A model generated the notes under the pieces. That model was not told where the DNA came from, did not search any database, and saw only the letters and a program-made list of their open reading frames with translations. Below, in pieces: positions 1-6,589 of a stretch of 8,768 nt of DNA. Source of the DNA: Vulcanimicrobiota bacterium (GTDB taxonomy: Bacteria > Vulcanimicrobiota > Vulcanimicrobiia > Vulcanimicrobiales > Vulcanimicrobiaceae); NCBI GenBank assembly GCA_019245995.1, contig JAFAQW010000244.1:1-8768 (forward strand), read 5' to 3'. The translations under genes were made by a program, and so were the position numbers. Every line of letters starts with the position of its first letter. The stretch's first letter is position 1.

Positions 1-299
1 TTCGCCGCCGCGCTGAGCTGCGGCACGAGCGTGAACTCCTGGTAGATCATCCCGATGCCCAGACGCTGCGCTTCCTGCGGCGACTGGATCCGCGCGGGCG
101 TGCCCGCCACGACGATCTCTCCCTCGTCGGCTTGGAGCGCCCCGGCCAAGATCTTCATCAACGTGGACTTGCCCGCGCCGTTTTCGCCGACGAGCGCCAA
201 CACTTCGCCGGGAAAGAGCTCGAGCGACACGCCGGAGAGCGCGCGAACGCCGGGAAAGCTTTTCCCGATGCCGCGCATCTGCAACAGCGGCGCGGTCAA
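1..299 (-). CDS. Sugar ABC transporter ATP-binding protein, RbsA/MglA type (N-terminal part)
   Basis: This is the cytoplasmic ATPase that would power uptake of the ligand held by the binding protein encoded just upstream. Only the first 99 codons are present; the rest lies beyond base 1. Visible are a Walker A motif GENGAGKST at residues 38-46 and a Q-loop MIYQEF at 84-89, the form typical of the double-ATPase proteins of ribose/galactose/xylose importers (CUT2 class). The chosen start is TTG at 299-297, one base after the stop of the binding-protein gene. No good Shine-Dalgarno is seen, so translation is probably coupled. An alternative is the ATG at residue 8. The family is clear. The sugar cannot be told from this fragment, and the permease gene expected beyond it is not visible. 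Confidence 0.93.
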   Translation of the reverse strand, partial: MTAPLLQMRGIGKSFPGVRALSGVSLELFPGEVLALVGENGAGKSTLMKILAGALQADEGEIVVAGTPARIQSPQEAQRLGIGMIYQEFTLVPQLSAAA

Positions 300-300
300 C

Positions 301-1263
301 TTACGGCGAGCTCGAGGTTAGCCCAACGGAGCTTTTCGTAAAGGTTCCGACGCCGATCTTTACCGCCGCGGGAGGCTTTCTGCCGGCGAAGTACGCCGCG
401 ATCGTGTCGATCGTCGTCGCGCCGATCTTCGCCGGATACTGAATGGCGTCGCCGTACATCTCGCCGTTGCCGATCGCGGATCGCGCTTCGGGCGTCGCGT
501 CGTAGCCGATAACGGCGACCTTCCCCGTCATGTTCGCCGCGCGCACCGCGGCAAGCGCTCCGAGCGCGGAGTCGTCGTTGATGCCGAAGATGCCCTTCAG
601 ATCGCGGTGCGCTTGCAGAATATCGCCGGTGTCGCTGCTCGCCTTGTCCCTGGTTCCGCCGGAATCGATGTCCGCGACGATCGTCAGCTTCGGACAGCGC
701 GCAGCGATCGCGCTTCTGAATCCCCGAACGCGATCCTGGACGCTCGTTACTTCAGGCTCGTCGAGAATGGCCACTGCCCCGCTGCCGCCCACCGCCTTGC
801 ACATCAGCGTACCGGCTTGGTAGCCGCCTTGAACGTTGTCGCTCGCGATGTGCGCCACGACGTGACCTTGTGTGCTCGTGCTCGCGATATCCGCGGTGAA
901 AACCGGAATGCCGGCCGAATTGGCCTCCGTGATGGCGCTGCCGATCGCAGCCGAATCGTAAGGCGTCAGGACGATGGCGTCGACGCGTCGCGAGATAAAA
1001 TCTTCAACCTGACTCTGCTGTTTGGCGTTGTCGCGTCCCGCGTCCACGACGATCAACGCGTATCCGCGCTTTGCCGCTTCGCCCCGCATTCCGGACTCCA
1101 TGTCCTGATAAAATTGCGCTTCACGATTCTGGATCGAGACGCCGATCGTCTTGTGACCGCCCGCCGAAGCCGAGGGGGAGGCTGCCGATTGCGACGTCCC
1201 GTGCGAGCAGCCCGCCATTCCGGCGAGCAACGCCAAAGCGGTACGAGCGAGCGCCTTTTTCAA
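301..1263 (-). CDS. Periplasmic sugar-binding lipoprotein of a CUT2-type ABC importer
   Basis: A 320-residue substrate-binding protein of the RbsB/Peripla_BP_4 family. The N-terminus [19 protein letters not shown] is a lipoprotein signal with candidate lipidated Cys19, followed by a Ser/Ala/Gly-rich linker (20-37). The two-lobed fold begins near residue 39 ([19 protein letters not shown]). Residues at usual sugar contacts include D125, the Arg residues of RVRGF (178-182), N229/D230 in GINDDS, D255 in GYDAT and Q275 in AIQYPA. The start chosen is TTG at 1263-1261, because AAGGAG lies six bases upstream and the reading gives a standard KK n-region. The alternative ATG at 1323 overlaps the preceding stop codon (TAATG) and would add 20 residues before the signal. 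The ATPase gene follows after one base. The ligand may be ribose, galactose or another monosaccharide, or a polyol; it cannot be fixed from sequence. Confidence 0.93.
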   Translation of the reverse strand: MKKALARTALALLAGMAGCSHGTSQSAASPSASAGGHKTIGVSIQNREAQFYQDMESGMRGEAAKRGYALIVVDAGRDNAKQQSQVEDFISRRVDAIVLTPYDSAAIGSAITEANSAGIPVFTADIASTSTQGHVVAHIASDNVQGGYQAGTLMCKAVGGSGAVAILDEPEVTSVQDRVRGFRSAIAARCPKLTIVADIDSGGTRDKASSDTGDILQAHRDLKGIFGINDDSALGALAAVRAANMTGKVAVIGYDATPEARSAIGNGEMYGDAIQYPAKIGATTIDTIAAYFAGRKPPAAVKIGVGTFTKSSVGLTSSSP

Positions 1264-1269
1264 CGCGTT

Positions 1270-1275
1270 CTCCTT
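1270..1275 (-). promoter_or_regulatory. Ribosome binding site of the binding-protein gene
   Basis: AAGGAG on the minus strand lies six bases before the TTG at 1263. It is the main argument for preferring this TTG over the in-frame ATG at 1323, which has no comparable site. Confidence 0.7.
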
Positions 1276-1322
1276 ATGAAAACTTAAGATAGGTCTCTCC
1301 TCTTTGTCCACAATCTTCGACA

Positions 1323-1907
1323 TTACTCTTGTGTAATCTGTGGAGAACCCACGCGGTCTTCATCGAACCAGTGATCCTCCAGCGGGTTGCGCGCAAACTC
1401 CCGCGGCGACATTCCGCCGGGATTGCGTTCGAGCCAGGCCGCCGCGCGCCTCGCTAAGTACTCGAAGTCGTGGTATTGCGCTTGGCCGCGCGAGCGCCGC
1501 ATGATCGCGACGGCCGGGGCAATCTGCCGCCAACAGTGGGCGATGAGCCGCGCGAACAGATCCATGAAGGTATCTTCCGACACAAGCCCGCGTTTGACGA
1601 GCGTTCCCATCTCGTTAAGCCAGTTGCACGCCACCATTTCCGGATGCGTCGCCGGATCGATGAAGCCGAGCGTTTCCAACTCGTGCCGGTACGCCGGATC
1701 GGCCAATCGCTGCGGTAGCTCGCGCTGGACGTACGTGAGCGCCGCTTGCAGCTCCGGCGCACGAAAGTCCCGTTCCAGCGAGAGCAATGCCTGCAGTTGA
1801 TTGCCGGCGCGAATGTGGCGTAGTTGAAACAGCGCCGCTAAGACGCTCGCGCAAATGACGATGAGCGTGCCGGACTCCGCGAGCGCAGCGACCCATTGGG
1901 CATCCAC
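1323..1907 (-). CDS. Membrane-anchored hypothetical protein, DUF4760-like
   Basis: A 194-residue protein of unknown function. One hydrophobic segment near residues 13-29 (TLIVICASVLAALFQL) follows a short N-terminus. The rest is predicted soluble, helical and rich in aromatic and charged residues, with WLNEMGTLVKRGLVSEDTF in the middle and a proline/acidic C-terminus. A single N-terminal helix, then LRHIRAGNQL, then a helical domain resembles small DUF4760-type proteins; I make that match from memory and with moderate confidence. The start is GTG at 1907-1905, as no in-frame ATG, GTG or TTG lies near it upstream. AGGAAAG sits about 12 bases before it, a weak site. Its stop at 1323-1325 overlaps an alternative ATG of the sugar-binding gene by one base, so it may be co-transcribed with the transporter. 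A role in the transport system is not shown. It is divergent from comM across 70 bases, in which I see no convincing promoter. Confidence 0.78.
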   Translation of the reverse strand: MDAQWVAALAESGTLIVICASVLAALFQLRHIRAGNQLQALLSLERDFRAPELQAALTYVQRELPQRLADPAYRHELETLGFIDPATHPEMVACNWLNEMGTLVKRGLVSEDTFMDLFARLIAHCWRQIAPAVAIMRRSRGQAQYHDFEYLARRAAAWLERNPGGMSPREFARNPLEDHWFDEDRVGSPQITQE

Positions 1908-1977
1908 GCCGCGACGATTCTTTCCTCGCTTGCTTCACCCCTAGACGCCGGCGCGATGGCGCGCAGACGAAGCGATA

Positions 1978-3513
1978 ATGCTCTCGCTGGCATTTTCCGC
2001 GGCGATGCTCGGCATCGATGGGTACGTCGTTCGCGTTGAGGCGGACAGCGCGCCCGGCACGCCGGCATTTGCGATTATCGGACTTCCCGACCGCGCGCTC
2101 GGCGAGGCGCGCGAACGCGTGCGCGCCGCGATCATCAACTCCGGCTTCGCCTACCCCGCCGGCAGATTATTGGTCAACCTGTCGCCGGCCGACGTGCGCA
2201 AGGCCGGACCGGCATTCGATCTGGCGATCGCATTCGCGTTGATGGGCATCGACGAACAGGTCGACCGTCGCGCGTTGCAAGAGTTCATCTTGCTCGGAGA
2301 GCTCGCGCTTGACGGACGGCTCCAACCGGTCAGCGGCATCTTACCGATGGTGCTGGGAGCGCGCAATGCGGGCTTCACGAAGCTGATCGTGCCGGCAAGC
2401 AACGCGCACGAAGCCGCGCTCGTCGCGGGAACGCAGCTCTATCCCGTCGAGTCCCTTCGCAACGCGTTCGCGGTGGTCTGCGGCAACGGTGGGAAGTGGC
2501 GCCGCTCGTCGGCGCCGCCGGAACTGCGCCCCAACGACGAGTTGGTTCACGGCGATCTCACGGACGTGCGAGGACAGTCGGCGGCCAAACGCGCGTTGGA
2601 GATCGCCGCTGCGGGCGGACACAACCTGCTCCTCGTGGGGCCGCCCGGCTGCGGCAAGACGATGCTCGCGCGGCGCCTGCCCTCGATTCTTCCGCCGATG
2701 ACCCCCGACGAGGCGCTCGAGGTGACGAAGATCTATAGCGTCGCGGGACTTTTGCTGGCACGCTCGGCCATCGTGAGCGCGCGGCCGTTTCGTTTTCCGC
2801 ATCACACGATCAGCCAAACCGCGCTCGTGGGCGGCGGCGCGCTTGCGAAACCGGGCGAGATCTCGCTGGCACACCACGGCGTGCTCTTCCTCGACGAGTT
2901 GCCGGAGTTCACGCGCAGCGCCATCGAGGTGTTGCGGCAGCCTTTGGAAGAGGGCTCCGTGACCATTGCGCGCGCAGCCGGTACGTTTACGTATCCCGCG
3001 CAATTTCAGCTCGTGGCGTCCATGAACCCATGTCCGTGTGGCTATCGCGGCACGCGAACAGTCGAATGCCGCTGCGACGACGCCATGGTGGCGAAATACG
3101 TCAGCAAACTCTCCGGTCCGCTCCTCGATCGCATCGATCTGCAGATCGAGATCGCGCGCGTAGCGTTCGACGACATGGTACGATACGGCGGAGGGGAACG
3201 ATCCGCGACCATTCGCGAGCGCGTCGTCGCCGCGCGGGGCCGTCAGCGCGCACGCTTCGCCGAAACGCCGTTCGCCTGCAATGCCGACATAGCTCCGAGC
3301 GCGATGCGGCGCTACTGTGCGCTCGACGAGCCCGCGCTACGGCTGCTGGGGCACGCCAGCGCGAAGCGCCAGTTCTCGGCTCGCGCCCTCGACCGGATCA
3401 CGCGCGTTGCGCGAACGATCGCCGACCTCGCGGGAGAGCGCGATATTCGCAGCGAGCACATCGCGGAAGCGATTCAGTATCGCAGTTTAGAGCGGCTCGC
3501 CGCCGCCGCGTGA
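1978..3513 (+). CDS. comM: ComM/YifB family AAA+ ATPase (Mg-chelatase-like), natural transformation helicase
   Basis: A 511-residue protein, the usual length for the family. ComM is a hexameric helicase that promotes branch migration when transformed single-stranded DNA is integrated by RecA. The N-terminal ChlI-like, Lon-S16-fold domain (about 1-165) contains IIGLPDRALGEARERVRAA and LLVNLSPADVRKAGPAFDL. The AAA+ core has Walker A GPPGCGKT at 221-228, Walker B VLFLDELPEF at 302-311, and the family insertion MNPCPCGYRG with Cys352, Cys354, Cys364 and Cys366. An arginine-containing sensor region PLLDRIDL lies at 381-388. The C-terminal domain has GHASAKRQFSARALDRITRVA (459-479), the usual sensor-2 region. 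The start is ATG at 1978 with only a weak GAAG upstream. The gene is complete. It ends 13 bases from the stop of the convergent hemQ. Function in transformation is established in Vibrio and Haemophilus relatives; it is inferred here. Confidence 0.95.
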   Translation: MLSLAFSAAMLGIDGYVVRVEADSAPGTPAFAIIGLPDRALGEARERVRAAIINSGFAYPAGRLLVNLSPADVRKAGPAFDLAIAFALMGIDEQVDRRALQEFILLGELALDGRLQPVSGILPMVLGARNAGFTKLIVPASNAHEAALVAGTQLYPVESLRNAFAVVCGNGGKWRRSSAPPELRPNDELVHGDLTDVRGQSAAKRALEIAAAGGHNLLLVGPPGCGKTMLARRLPSILPPMTPDEALEVTKIYSVAGLLLARSAIVSARPFRFPHHTISQTALVGGGALAKPGEISLAHHGVLFLDELPEFTRSAIEVLRQPLEEGSVTIARAAGTFTYPAQFQLVASMNPCPCGYRGTRTVECRCDDAMVAKYVSKLSGPLLDRIDLQIEIARVAFDDMVRYGGGERSATIRERVVAARGRQRARFAETPFACNADIAPSAMRRYCALDEPALRLLGHASAKRQFSARALDRITRVARTIADLAGERDIRSEHIAEAIQYRSLERLAAAA

Positions 3514-3526
3514 CGTCGCGCGGCCG

Positions 3527-4372
3527 CTACGTCGCTTCGAGCTGCGGAACCGCGTCGCCGTCGAGAAAAACGCCGAGCTCGCCCGCCGCAAACTGCAGGC
3601 CGGCCCAAAACGGCCCGAACTCGCCATAGCGCGCGCTCACTTCGTCGAAGCGCATCTCGTAGATCAGCTTCTTGAAAACGAGCGGATCGTCGGCGTACAG
3701 ATCCACGCCCCATTCGAAGTCGTCGAAGCCGATGGATCCGGAGATGACCTGCGTGACCTGGCCGTGGTACGAACGGCCAACGACACCGTGCTGGCTCATC
3801 ATTTTCGCGCGCGCCTCGTAACCGAGGATGTACCAGTTCTGCACCTCGCCGCGGCGCTTATTCATCGGATAGAAACACTGATACCGGCGCAACGGAATGC
3901 GCGCCGTCAGGCGGGGCGCGACGTACGGACTCTCGGCCTGCGCTCGCATCAACTCGTCGAAGGCGGCCACCCATTCTGCCGACTGCGGTGGGAGGCCGCG
4001 CCGCGTCAGCTCCGCGTGAATCTTCGCGGTGGCGTCGTAGAGACCCAACTCGAGCACCGAGACGTAGGAATCGCGCGGTATCAGATAATCGCGTAGTTCC
4101 AGCTTATCCACGAGCGTCTGCGCGTACGCCAAACCGTCGAAGGTTCGCGCGTAGTGCGTGAGCATGAGGTCGGCCTTGTGGCCGACGACCTGCGTCAACC
4201 CCAAGTCTCCCTCGTTGTTGCCCTTGAGATGGTCGAACAGATCGATCGCGTGGCCCGCGCACCTTCTCCGTCGCTTATCCGTCAGCGCGTCCCATTGGAG
4301 GCGGTGCAACGAAAACATGCGATGGAGGATCCACCAGCCCTCCAGCGATTCAGGGACGTTCGGATCGCGCAC
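3527..4372 (-). CDS. hemQ: Coproheme decarboxylase HemQ (chlorite dismutase family)
   Basis: A 281-residue cytoplasmic enzyme that decarboxylates coproheme III to heme b, using H2O2, in the coproporphyrin-dependent heme pathway. The C-terminal half carries the HemQ signature: CFYPMNKRR with Tyr168 as the expected radical-forming tyrosine, MMSQHGVVGR with His195 as the proximal heme ligand, TQVISGSIGFDDFEWGVDL with Gln208 in the distal position, and KKLIYEMRFDEVSARY (234-249). The Tyr and distal Gln point to HemQ of the Bacillus/Listeria type; true chlorite dismutases have a distal Arg. The start is GTG at 4372 with AAGGA four bases upstream, inside the last codons of panE; the gap to the panE stop is one base, so the two are translationally coupled. 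It is the last gene of the nrdR-dut-panE-hemQ run. Its presence implies that the organism makes heme through coproporphyrin, but other heme genes are not in the window. Confidence 0.94.
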   Translation of the reverse strand: MRDPNVPESLEGWWILHRMFSLHRLQWDALTDKRRRRCAGHAIDLFDHLKGNNEGDLGLTQVVGHKADLMLTHYARTFDGLAYAQTLVDKLELRDYLIPRDSYVSVLELGLYDATAKIHAELTRRGLPPQSAEWVAAFDELMRAQAESPYVAPRLTARIPLRRYQCFYPMNKRRGEVQNWYILGYEARAKMMSQHGVVGRSYHGQVTQVISGSIGFDDFEWGVDLYADDPLVFKKLIYEMRFDEVSARYGEFGPFWAGLQFAAGELGVFLDGDAVPQLEAT

Positions 4373-4373
4373 G

Positions 4374-5363
4374 CTATCCTTCGTTCAAGTGACCGCGCAC
4401 GAGCACTTTCGCGCGTTTGACTTCCGCCTCTACTTCGGCTTCGAGCTGGTCGGGGCGCTCGCGATACTTCGCCCACAGCGGCGGCGTGTGCGCGATGTCG
4501 TTGAGCACGCGGGCGTAGACGGCGTTGACCGGCGTCGGCACGCCGCGGTCGCGCCCCGCCGCGGCCACCGCCCCGTTGAGCACGTCCACTTCGGTCTGCG
4601 GCTTCGCGCGACGCAAATCGAGCAGCAGCGAGGGTGGCTTGGTTCCCCGCGCTCCTGCGATCGTGTGCGCGAGCAGCGTGCGCGAGAGCGGAGTTGGGAG
4701 GGTCGCGACCGCGAACAGACCGCGCACCGGATAGCGGGGAAGGTCGATCGGATTGAGGCCGAGCGACTGCATCACGGCTCGCACTTCGCGAATCATGCGG
4801 ATCTCGAGCGTGAAGATGCGATCGAAGTGCACGAAGCGGTTCGGTAAAACGTTGAGAATCGCGCAACTCGCGTTCGCTACGACGTTGAGCGCCAGTTTGC
4901 TCCACTTCAGCGCGCGCCAGTTCTCGACGACGCGTACCGTCAACCCCGTGCTCGCAAACGTGGCCGCAAGCCAGTTGTACGCGTTCGCGCCGGTCGGCGC
5001 GAGCGCCAACCCGCCCTCTTTCGCCGGCCGCGCATTGCCGTCGCGATCCCGGTCGACGGGCGTCGTAAGCGCCGCGGCCACGACATTGTCCGGGCCGAAG
5101 GCTTGTCCGAGCCGCTCTTCGTTGCCGACGCCGTTTTGCGGCGAAACGAAGACACACTTTTGCGGAAACGCGATCGCCTTGCGCAAGGTTTCTATTGCGG
5201 CCGCCGTGTCGTACGCTTTCGTCGCGACGATCGCCACGTCGGCGTCGTACGGTTGCACGTCGTGAAGATTTCGCGGCGCATAGCAGACGTCCACGCCGAC
5301 GTTGCGCAGCAGGTCGCCTAGATACGTCCCGACCGCGCCCTTGCCGACGATGTACAGGTTCAC
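4374..5363 (-). CDS. panE: 2-dehydropantoate 2-reductase family protein (ketopantoate reductase)
   Basis: A 329-residue protein of the PanE/ApbA family, which reduces ketopantoate to pantoate with NADPH in pantothenate and coenzyme A synthesis. The N-terminal Rossmann domain starts at once with [13 protein letters not shown] (GxGxxG at 7-12) and has [14 protein letters not shown] (73-86). The C-terminal helical domain has [19 protein letters not shown] (151-169) with Lys156 as the likely catalytic lysine, and [11 protein letters not shown] (254-264) with Glu258 as the expected substrate-binding acid. The tail past about 310 is charged and probably helical. The start is GTG at 5363, overlapping the dut stop as GTGA. 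The family has many paralogues acting on other 2-oxoacids and no other pan gene is nearby, so the substrate is inferred. A companion of dut and hemQ is unusual for this enzyme. Confidence 0.88.
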   Translation of the reverse strand: MNLYIVGKGAVGTYLGDLLRNVGVDVCYAPRNLHDVQPYDADVAIVATKAYDTAAAIETLRKAIAFPQKCVFVSPQNGVGNEERLGQAFGPDNVVAAALTTPVDRDRDGNARPAKEGGLALAPTGANAYNWLAATFASTGLTVRVVENWRALKWSKLALNVVANASCAILNVLPNRFVHFDRIFTLEIRMIREVRAVMQSLGLNPIDLPRYPVRGLFAVATLPTPLSRTLLAHTIAGARGTKPPSLLLDLRRAKPQTEVDVLNGAVAAAGRDRGVPTPVNAVYARVLNDIAHTPPLWAKYRERPDQLEAEVEAEVKRAKVLVRGHLNEG

Positions 5364-5836
5364 GCGGAGACGCCGGTCGAGCCGAACCCGCCCTCGGCTC
5401 GCACCGTAGGCGGCAGTTCATCCACCGATTCGAAGGTCGCGCGCGCCACCGGTGCGACCACCATTTGCGCGATGCGGTCGCCTCGCCGAATGACGACGGG
5501 CTCCGTCCCGAGATTCGCGAGCACGACGCAGAGCTCGCCGCGATAATCCGCGTCGATCGTACCGGGCGAGTTCAGACACGTAATGCCGCTGCGGACCGCC
5601 AAACCGCTGCGCGGGCGAATCTGCGCCTCGTAGCCGTGTGGCAGCGCGATCGAAAAGCCGGTGGGTACCAAGGCCCTCGCGCCCGGCAGCAGCGTGAGCG
5701 CTTCGCGAACGGCGGCGCAGAGGTCGGCGCCCGCGGCATGCTCCGTCATGTAACTCGGCTGGGGCAAGCCCTCGCCGTGCGGCAAGCGCTGCAGGGCGAC
5801 GACGACGCGCGAAGCTCCCGCCTTCGGAACAGCCAT
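5360..5836 (-). CDS. dut: dUTP diphosphatase (trimeric dUTPase)
   Basis: A 158-residue enzyme, the normal size for a homotrimeric dUTPase. It hydrolyses dUTP to dUMP and diphosphate, which keeps uracil out of DNA and supplies dTMP synthesis. All five family motifs are present in order: AGADLCA (35-41), PRSGLA (75-80), [11 protein letters not shown] (92-102, with Asp95 as the likely catalytic acid and Tyr98 as the ribose-discriminating tyrosine), GDRIAQM (119-125) and the flexible C-terminal AEGGFGSTG (147-155) that closes over the substrate. The protein therefore looks fully active. The start is ATG at 5836, 11 bases after the nrdR stop, with no strong Shine-Dalgarno. Its stop overlaps the panE start (GTGA). 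A bifunctional dCTP deaminase is unlikely because the deaminase signature is absent. Confidence 0.96.
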   Translation of the reverse strand: MAVPKAGASRVVVALQRLPHGEGLPQPSYMTEHAAGADLCAAVREALTLLPGARALVPTGFSIALPHGYEAQIRPRSGLAVRSGITCLNSPGTIDADYRGELCVVLANLGTEPVVIRRGDRIAQMVVAPVARATFESVDELPPTVRAEGGFGSTGVSA

Positions 5837-5847
5837 TTATCGCGCCA

Positions 5848-6291
5848 CTACAGTTGGGCCAGTTCTTCGCGGAAGCTTTCGACGTCGCCAAAGGAACGGT
5901 AGACGCTCGCGAAGCGAATGTACGCGACGGGATCGAGACCTCGCAGCGCCTCCATCAGCTTCTCGCCGACGAGGGCCGACGCAACCTCGTTTTCGCCGCG
6001 CGCGAAGAGCTCGCGTTCCAGCTCGGACGCGACGGCCTCCATGCGCGCCTCCGAGATTGGCCGCTTCTCGCACGCCTTGCGCAAGCCGGTGATGATCTTC
6101 TCGCGGCTGTACTGCTCCCGCCGCCCGTCCTTCTTCACAACAAAGAGGCGAGGCGCTTCCATTCGCTCGTAGGTCGTGAAGCGGTGCTTGCAGCGCGGAT
6201 CGAGGCATTCGCGCCGCCGCCGAACGACGGTCTCGTCGTCGCGTGAGTCAACGACGCGCGTCTCACTCTTGCGGCAGGTTGGGCAGGTCAG
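5848..6291 (-). CDS. nrdR: Transcriptional repressor NrdR of ribonucleotide reductase genes
   Basis: A 147-residue protein, close to the usual 150. NrdR senses ATP/dATP through an ATP-cone and represses nrd promoters through an N-terminal zinc ribbon. The ribbon has C3-P-T-C6 and, after VVDSR, the pair C29 and C34 followed by RFTTYE. Most NrdR proteins have CxxC here; this one has CX4C (CLDPRC). The ATP-cone starts near PRLFVVKKDGRREQYSREKI (47-66) and the usual GLDPVAYIRFASVYRSF follows. The start is read as CTG at 6291, which gives MTCPTC, the usual M-x-C-P-x-C start of the family. GGAG lies ten bases upstream at 6302-6305. There is no in-frame ATG, GTG or TTG between the predicted transcription start and the first Cys; the next candidate, GTG at 6345, lies upstream of the -10 box. 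It is first of the nrdR-dut-panE-hemQ operon. Confidence 0.94.
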   Translation of the reverse strand: MTCPTCRKSETRVVDSRDDETVVRRRRECLDPRCKHRFTTYERMEAPRLFVVKKDGRREQYSREKIITGLRKACEKRPISEARMEAVASELERELFARGENEVASALVGEKLMEALRGLDPVAYIRFASVYRSFGDVESFREELAQL

Positions 6292-6304
6292 CGGTACGTC
6301 TCTC

Positions 6305-6328
6305 CACCCACGGCATATCTTGTGGGTG
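6305..6328. promoter_or_regulatory. Perfect inverted repeat at the nrdR transcription start (candidate operator or leader hairpin)
   Basis: CACCCAC at 6305-6311 and its exact complement GTGGGTG at 6322-6328 flank ten bases. On the minus strand the centre reads AAGATATGCC. The repeat begins at about +1 of the predicted nrdR transcript, a usual operator position. In RNA the same arms could form a 7-bp stem whose 3' arm shares its last base with the GGAG ribosome site. The outer CAC...GTG and central ATAT recall the NrdR box, but the spacing between CAC and GTG is ten bases, two longer than the consensus as I know it, so autoregulation by NrdR is only a hypothesis. Confidence 0.55.
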
Positions 6329-6333
6329 CGTGT

Positions 6334-6363
6334 ATTATACGTCACTACCGGTGGACGACGCAA
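6334..6363 (-). promoter_or_regulatory. Sigma-70-type promoter of the nrdR operon
   Basis: Minus-strand -10 box TATAAT at 6334-6339, a perfect match, stands out in GC-rich DNA. A -35 candidate TTGCGT lies at 6358-6363 with an 18-base spacer; only TTG matches the consensus well. The expected transcript start is near 6327, giving a leader of about 36 bases before the CTG. The -35 shares bases with the U-tract of the upstream terminator. Confidence 0.6.
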
Positions 6364-6395
6364 AAAGTCCCAGGGTGCCGGCGGCACGCTGGGAC
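6362..6395 (-). terminator. Intrinsic terminator of the DUF5679-like gene
   Basis: On the minus strand GTCCCAG pairs with CTGGGAC (7 bp). After a C-C mismatch, GTGCC pairs with GGCAC (5 bp) around a three-base loop, and TTTTT follows at once. It lies 35 bases past the stop of the 48-residue gene and ahead of the nrdR promoter, so it separates the two transcription units. Confidence 0.85.
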
Positions 6396-6429
6396 CGGTG
6401 CGTCCACAGGCTAGCTAGAGCGCGAGTCC

Positions 6430-6576
6430 TTACGCCGACCCGATCTTAAACATCTTCGTCCCGCAGACGGGGCACTTGCCCTCCGTCGCGGGGCGGCCGT
6501 TCTTCATGGTGATCGCGACGGCATCTTTGATCTCTCGTTTCGCCTTGCACTTGACGCAATAGGCCTCTGCTGCCAA
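6430..6576 (-). CDS. Small zinc-ribbon-like protein, DUF5679-like
   Basis: A 48-residue protein of unknown function. It reads from TTG at 6576, with a strong Shine-Dalgarno GGAGGG at 6584-6589 seven bases upstream, to TAA at 6430. It has two CxxC pairs, C7-V-K-C10 and C35-P-V-C38, separated by a basic segment with ITMKNGRPATEG (22-33), and it ends GTKMFKIGSA. The pattern YCVKCK...MKNGRPA..G.CPVCGTKMF is that of the DUF5679 mini-proteins known from several deep-branching bacterial phyla; I recognise the pattern from memory. The four cysteines very probably bind one zinc. The gene is monocistronic: it is divergent from dprA across about 100 bases and closed by the hairpin at 6362-6395. A nucleic-acid or protein-binding role is a reasonable inference from ribbon size and basic charge, but nothing in the sequence proves it. 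Confidence 0.88.
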   Translation of the reverse strand: MAAEAYCVKCKAKREIKDAVAITMKNGRPATEGKCPVCGTKMFKIGSA

Positions 6577-6583
6577 AAGTGGT

Positions 6584-6589
6584 CCCTCC
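6584..6589 (-). promoter_or_regulatory. Ribosome binding site of the DUF5679-like gene
   Basis: GGAGGG on the minus strand, seven bases before the TTG at 6576. It is the strongest Shine-Dalgarno seen in the window and fixes the TTG as the start of this very short gene. Confidence 0.75.

Noticed and set aside
607..1287. A 226-codon plus-strand frame opposite the sugar-binding gene
   Set aside because: Antisense shadow of a clear Peripla_BP_4 gene; the composition is not protein-like.
1287..1310. Possible promoter for the binding-protein gene (TGGACA at 1305-1310, TATCTT at 1287-1292, minus strand)
   Set aside because: The spacer is only 12 bases, and other pairings lose the -10 match; not strong enough to list.
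2341..3003. A 220-codon minus-strand frame opposite comM
   Set aside because: Antisense to the Walker A/B region of comM; Arg-rich with no recognisable motif.
3512..3533. GACGT-N12-ACGTC inverted repeat between the convergent stops of comM and hemQ, as a two-way terminator
   Set aside because: The stem is only 5 bp with a 12-base loop and no T-run on either side; it partly reflects GC-rich palindromes such as GCGGCCGC.
3527..4372. True chlorite dismutase, by family name
   Set aside because: The distal Arg of chlorite dismutases is replaced by Gln208 and the HemQ YPMNK tyrosine is present, so coproheme decarboxylase fits better.
4282..5421. A 379-codon open frame on the minus strand overlapping panE and hemQ
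   Set aside because: It lies in another frame over panE, whose motifs are intact. The product is extremely Arg/Ala-rich with no domain, as expected of a high-GC shadow frame.
6343..6345. GTG as the start of nrdR
   Set aside because: It lies upstream of the TATAAT, would add 18 residues before the zinc ribbon, and breaks the family's M-x-C-P-x-C N-terminus.
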